Positions 59,574 to 64,000 of a stretch of DNA of 64,000 nucleotides are shown one piece after another. The translations under genes and the position numbers were made by a program. Numbering within the stretch: the stretch's first letter is position 1; each line of letters begins with the position of its first letter. The notes under the pieces are model-generated. The model was given only the letters and a program-made list of their open reading frames with translations. It had not been told where the DNA came from and ran no database searches. Origin of the DNA: Trichinella spiralis (taxonomy: Eukaryota > Nematoda > Enoplea > Trichinellida > Trichinellidae); the NCBI GenBank assembly GCA_000181795.3, contig CM012954.1, positions 17,309,776 through 17,373,775 on the forward strand. The letters are read 5' to 3'.

Positions 59574-59646
59574 AGTGGAAACGTTCGCTCGTTCGTATTC
59601 CACTGATGGTTGATGTGTTGGGTTGTGCACTCTTACAAAGTGCGCA
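59574..59646. repeat. Hairpin repeat, copy b
   Basis: AGTGGAAACG at the left pairs with CGTATTCCACT at the right (59574-59604) with a CG-rich loop, and a second hairpin follows at 59624-59646, TGTGCACT...AGTGCGCA. Confidence 0.7.
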
Positions 59647-60743
59647 AATGTCCCGCAGGACAGTGCAAACCTACTTACCACTTCATAAAAACGCAACAGA
59701 GTTCAAATCATATTTTGAATTATTATTATTTTTTAATTTTACATAATTAAAAGTAATTTGTAAATTACATTTTTGATTTTGCTAATTTTGTTTGTCACAG
59801 CGAAAAACCAGAGTCTTTACATTTTTCTGAAAAGCTTTTCGTCATGAGTTCCATTTATGTGGGTCATTTTCGAATTTTCAAATCTCAGATTCAGGCATGC
59901 GGGGGCGTGTTTTGTCTAAGTGAATTTTTTGTTATGGCGTTTTCTGCCCGGTAAGTTATATTTTGACTGAATTTTAAATATCAAGGTCATTTTTGAATTT
60001 TTAAAATGTTTTCATTGGTTAAATTTGGCAGGGTATCTCAATGTTTTACGCATCATTATTCTTTTTTAATGCAATGCACTCGCTAGATCATCCGGCTACT
60101 TTACATGAACTGCTATTATTTCAATTATGTCCGCTAATTTATAATCATTGAGCATGATTATATTAAGCATTATTAAGAATAGATCTGTTCTGTGTAAAAT
60201 CTTATGTTTAAGATCAACAGCAGTTTGTTCATGTATTTATATTTTTAAAAAGAAGACAAATATCTTATAAACAAATTATTATTAAAAGCGAATTACTGAA
60301 ATCAATTAATATTTCCGCACCATTTACAACTTTTTATATTCAAAAATTGAATAAATTAAGTGAAATTTAATTGTCGTAAATTAATATTATTCATTACATG
60401 TAGAGTAATGAGCGAAAATAAGAGAGTTAAGCTGAGCTAAGAAACTACTGAATAGTATTTGAATAAAATGTATTTATTCATTTTCACGTTGCAAAACTGA
60501 TAATATAGTCGAAGTAGCATCTGATATGGAGAAAACAGTATTTTCTTTTTTTGTAAATATTTTTTCACACAATTTGCATTTAATTTAAAGCAATACATTA
60601 GTCAGGAACGCGTATAGTAATTTTGTTTATGAACAATTCTACCCTTTAATTTTATTATTTATACTATTTTTCCATGAAAATTTTTTATGAAAATCAAAAG
60701 TTTGCTCTAATTATAAATATTAAAATTATTTTTTTTAATTGGC

Positions 60744-60816
60744 AGTGGAAACGTCTGCATGTTCGTATTCCACTGATGGTTGATATGGTGGTTTGTACAC
60801 TCTTACAAAGTGTGCA
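60744..60816. repeat. Hairpin repeat, copy c
   Basis: Same layout as copy b: AGTGGAAACG...CGTATTCCACT (60744-60774), then TGTACACT...AGTGTGCA downstream. In the second stem a change on one arm (G to A) is partly matched by a change on the other (C to T), hinting that pairing matters. Confidence 0.65.
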
Positions 60817-61103
60817 TCCTGAGAGTTTAATATCTCCTTGCCGCAATGCAGGGAGGTAATACTATTGACCGTTTTTTTCATCACTGAATCGTAATGGATT
60901 CCAACCAAAATATTCTATACAGCAAGTTCTTCAACTTTATTTTATCACTGCATTATTATTTCTGAAATTTTACATCATCTGAAATATTTGGTAAATTACA
61001 TTTTTTGTTTGTTTACTTTTGTTTGTGAAAGCAATAAGCAGAAGTCTTTACATTTATATGTATTCTTAATTATAAATGTAAAGAAAAGTTTTATGGAAAT
61101 CGG

Positions 61104-61135
61104 CGGTCGAGACGTTTGCTTGTTCGTATTCCACT
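61104..61135. repeat. Hairpin repeat, copy d (diverged)
   Basis: CGGTCGAGACGTTTGCTTG then TTCGTATTCCACT. The left arm is decayed and the second hairpin is absent. Confidence 0.5.
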
Positions 61136-61270
61136 GTTGGTTGGTGCTAAGATTGAATACCTCAAAAATTTGAGGAGCAGTCGGCCTTAGACACGAAAAG
61201 CACTAATGGGCTCCGAGCAATATACGCTTTGCAACGTTTAAAATAAATTTCATAGAGAAAACAGCAAAAG

Positions 61271-61272
<2 letters not shown>

Positions 61273-61319
<47 letters not shown>
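61273..61319. repeat. (AT)n microsatellite
   Basis: About 23 uninterrupted AT units between hairpin copies d and e. Confidence 0.95.
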
Positions 61320-61323
<4 letters not shown>

Positions 61324-61519
61324 AAAGATAAAATAAAATATTCTTCTTTTCGTGCTAGACGTAAATTGAAATTTTCATTATAAGATTAACTTCTTGACAT
61401 AATGTTTGTTTTTTCAAAATGCTGTATTCTAACAAATTTATTAAAAATCAAGATGAATGTAACGAATAATAATATTTTGCTCTTATTATAAATACGAAAA
61501 TTATTTCGTTCTGCTTGGC

Positions 61520-61592
61520 AGTGGAAACGTTCGCTCGTTCGTATTCCACTGGTGGTTGATGTGGCCATTTGTGCACTCTTACAATGTGCGCA
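61520..61592. repeat. Hairpin repeat, copy e
   Basis: AGTGGAAACG...CGTATTCCACT at 61520-61550, then TGTGCACT...TGTGCGCA downstream. Nearly identical to copy b in the first hairpin. Confidence 0.7.
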
Positions 61593-62020
61593 GATGTAGG
61601 TATTAGCAGCGAGGCAGCACGATCAAAAACTGCTTCTTTTTTTCCCAAAAGTTATTTGCACTTTTACTTATTATATTGCTTTTATTTTACGTAATTAGAA
61701 ACACTTTGTAAATTACATTTTTGATTTGGCTAATTTTGTTTGTCAAAGCGAAAAATCAGAGTCTTTACATTTTCGTGAAAAGCTTCTCGCCATGAGTTCC
61801 ATTTATGTGGGTCATTTTTGAATTTTCAAATCTCAAATTCAGACGTGCAGGGGCGGGTTTTGTCTAAGTTAATTATTTGTGTTAGCGTTCAGTCTCACAA
61901 TTTATGTTTTAACCGAATCTTTAATTGGTGACCTCCGCCAGTCAAGTTCATTTCTGAATTTCCTAAAAGTCTTCATTGGATAAATTTAACAAGACATCTG
62001 AAATCAGATTCAGATAAGTT

Positions 62021-64000
62021 TAATGTAACCGTCCCTACCTGCTGGATCAGTAAGTTTTTGTACATGAATGTCTATAATTTCCATAACGTCAGCGCCACGT
62101 TAGCATTCATCTTTGAGAATAATTTCAAATGCACTAAAACCCATTTCTAACGCCACAATATGCAAATCAGAGTCCTTTAAAAATTTCCTTACTCTCAGTA
62201 ATCTTGTATTGGTTTCTGGCAAGTGGCAGCCATATGAAGATTCTCTGATTTTATTCGTGGCGGTCACTACTACTGAAGTCAGTTTTCAATTGCAGAAAGG
62301 CATCATATTTTTCTATTTTGGTTTCGTTTTTTACAAAGCCTTTGATACTTATTTTGTAAATAACTATCATTTAATTGAAAATAATTAATTGGATATAATT
62401 GAAAATTCAATTTCATATTTGTTGCATCTTTTACTATGTGTTTAAAGCATCAAAATTTTTCATTTAATATCACTTTTACAGGAATAAAAATGGATAAAGA
62501 AAAAGTGAAAACGCAGACAACATGAAGTAAAACATGTGAACACAAAGGGTAAATGCGATTTTTTTCTATGCTGATTCTGTAACGTTTGGCTTGGGATGAT
62601 TCTATAAACAGAAGTTATTCCTTTGTTTAATTAAGTTAGTGAAGTTTGTAATATGTTAGATGTAAGTAAGATATTTTTCAAAGTAAAACTGTATTTTTGT
62701 TTTCTTTTCATGTTGAAGTGAGGTGAAAATTTATCTTTATAAGAATTTCTATCTCACTTAAAGAATTTTTAATTCTGCGTGCAAAGTGTCGATCTATTAT
62801 GCACATCATCATCTATTAAGTTGAAGTATATTTCAAAAATGAAAGCATGGAAATATAATTAATAATTATAAATACAGTTCTATACAGTATACTAATTGCC
62901 AAATTACTGATAAGAAGGTTTGAAAGAAACGACCTCATCAGAGAAGAACGAACATTGCATCCATATTTGATATCTCGTTTCACTGGTGTGTGATTAGCGG
63001 TGGCGGTGCGTAACTTAACTGCAAGGGAAAAAAGCTGTATTCAGAAAAAAATTCAGTGTCAAAACTTTTTGTACTCATACTTTTTGTGCTTTGTATATTT
63101 CAGCGTCAGTATTTTTCTGTATTTACGTAGGTTTTGAATAAATATGCACAACAATTTTATACAGAATTCTGAAGTACATAAATCTATACATTGTAGGCTC
63201 TGATCAAATTCATTTTTCAATTTATTACTTTGCGTAATAATCTAGATTTAACTGTAAAAGACGATAAATTTTTCAATTTTCACTTGCTTATAGCATTCAA
63301 TTTCATTCTGAATTGAACAGGTGGAATATCTCTAAGCGGACAGTGTTCTCTATTATGCAGGTCAGAAAAATACTGTTTTCATACATAAATTATTTAATTT
63401 CATTATCATTTAATATTGTTTTTAAAATTTTACATTATCAAAAAAATAAAGAAATCAAAATTTTCATCCAGTTAATTTTGTTGATCAAGCGGCGCAGCCA
63501 ACGTGGGCACATTGTTTATATTATGTTGAGATTATGTCCTAATTCATCTCTGTGTAGCACATTCAACTTACTTACGCCGGTTTATTTGGCTGCATGCGCA
63601 TTGCCTGACTTTTATGCAAATTGGCCATTTGAAAATTGCCTTCATATTAGCAGAGCGCCAGTCAAACAGACTGTTGACTTATAGCAGGGTTGAACGGCAT
63701 CTGATCAATTCATTTTCGCGTTAAATGTAATGCAAGATATGCTTTAAGATATGATAGAATGTTATCTCTTCAAGTATGTGCGTTGTCTAGTTTGTATGCA
63801 AATTTGAGTACATTTTCAATTTGTTTGCTTTTGAGCTTATGCGTGGCCCAAATAATGTTTGTCCAACGAAATGAAATACGTTTCATACTTGTTAATCAGT
63901 AGAAATGAACTTTATGTAAATTTTCCTGTGGCTACTATTAGTCGCTCCAGAAACTCATTTCAAATGATTGTAGGCGAACGATGTGCGGCGAATGAACAAT
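62021..64000. other. Unassigned AT-rich tail of the window
   Basis: I see no gene I can support. The longest frame (63313-63684) has an AT-driven hydrophobic middle and no family motif; its last third is richer in Cys/Pro/Arg and could be an exon, but no clear splice context was found. Confidence 0.35.

Larger units (their letters stand above)
58174..62020. repeat. Degenerate tandem duplication, unit about 1.95 kb
   Basis: Two diverged units. Matching pairs in the same order include: GAGCATAATTATATTAAGCA (58186) with the same text near 60150; GTTAAGCTGAGCTA at 58696 and 60427; the poly-T/CTACCCTTTA block near 58900 and 60640; GAGTTCCATTTATGTGGGTC at 59846 and 61793; and TTCATTGG near 60012 and 61971. 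Offsets range from about 1.73 to 1.96 kb, so small insertions and deletions have accumulated. No open reading frame in either unit resembles a protein. Five copies of a hairpin repeat lie inside (separate entries). Confidence 0.8.

Noticed and set aside
59574-59646. tRNA-like text GTTCGTATTCC in the hairpin repeats
   Set aside because: The arms do not form acceptor, D and T stems of a tRNA; the pairing that exists is a simple hairpin.
63313-63684. 123-residue frame near the end of the window
   Set aside because: Mostly AT-driven Ile/Leu/Lys text, no family motif, no supporting splice sites.

Overview
This window is eukaryotic nuclear DNA, very AT-rich, with genes cut by many short introns (commonly 50-70 bases, GT..AG, AT-rich, ending in a T-rich tract plus CAG or TAG). 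The opening gene ends in a collagen tail of a kind known to me from nematodes, and almost every other gene is a conserved animal housekeeping or developmental gene. I infer a nematode. A seven-Ig PTK7-type receptor suggests a lineage outside the Caenorhabditis group, perhaps a clade I (enoplean) worm, but the species cannot be read from the sequence.

Layout: 1-1620 carries the 3' end of a Gly-X-Y collagen (+). 2380-4172 is a Sar1 GTPase (-). 5948-7133 is a Pur-alpha/PLP-1 protein (+). About 8060-10035 is a decayed JMJD6/PSR-1 gene (-). 10198-10781 is ribosomal protein L32 (-). 11882-13157 is eIF3 subunit M (+). 13549-13839 is a small unknown protein (-). 14573-22789 is a PTK7/Off-track receptor pseudokinase (+). 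25130-29907 is an MTA/LIN-40 NuRD subunit (+). 30793-31272 is CIAO2B/MIP18 (+). 36066-41262 is a KASH-domain outer nuclear membrane protein (+). 41730-44210 is a Pez-like FERM protein without a phosphatase domain (-). 45450-45610 is a possible orphan terminal exon (-). 46234-48704 is PIG-T (+). 50128-51108 is an INO80-type N-terminal region (+).

From about 51.1 kb the character changes. The remaining 13 kb has no intact gene. It is built of broken piggyBac-type transposons of two families, a solo LTR, a degenerate tandem duplication of about 1.95 kb containing five copies of a short hairpin repeat, and a long AT microsatellite. A separate pair of roughly 286-bp elements with long terminal inverted repeats and 9-10 bp target duplications lies at 35.1 and 49.6 kb.

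The genes do not form one pathway. They cover secretion (Sar1, PIG-T), translation (RPL32, eIF3M), chromatin (MTA, INO80-like), Fe-S protein assembly (CIAO2B), polarity/adhesion (PTK7, Pez-like FERM), nuclear positioning (KASH) and extracellular matrix (collagen). Reconstructed exon sets give open, in-phase proteins for nine multi-exon genes, and Sar1 (193 aa), RPL32 (135 aa) and PIG-T (583 aa) come out at or near the usual family lengths. I found no tRNA, rRNA or CRISPR array, and no clearly new functional system. The best leads are the degenerated JMJD6 gene, the phosphatase-less Pez-like protein, the INO80 stub at the edge of the transposon zone, and the hairpin repeat family.
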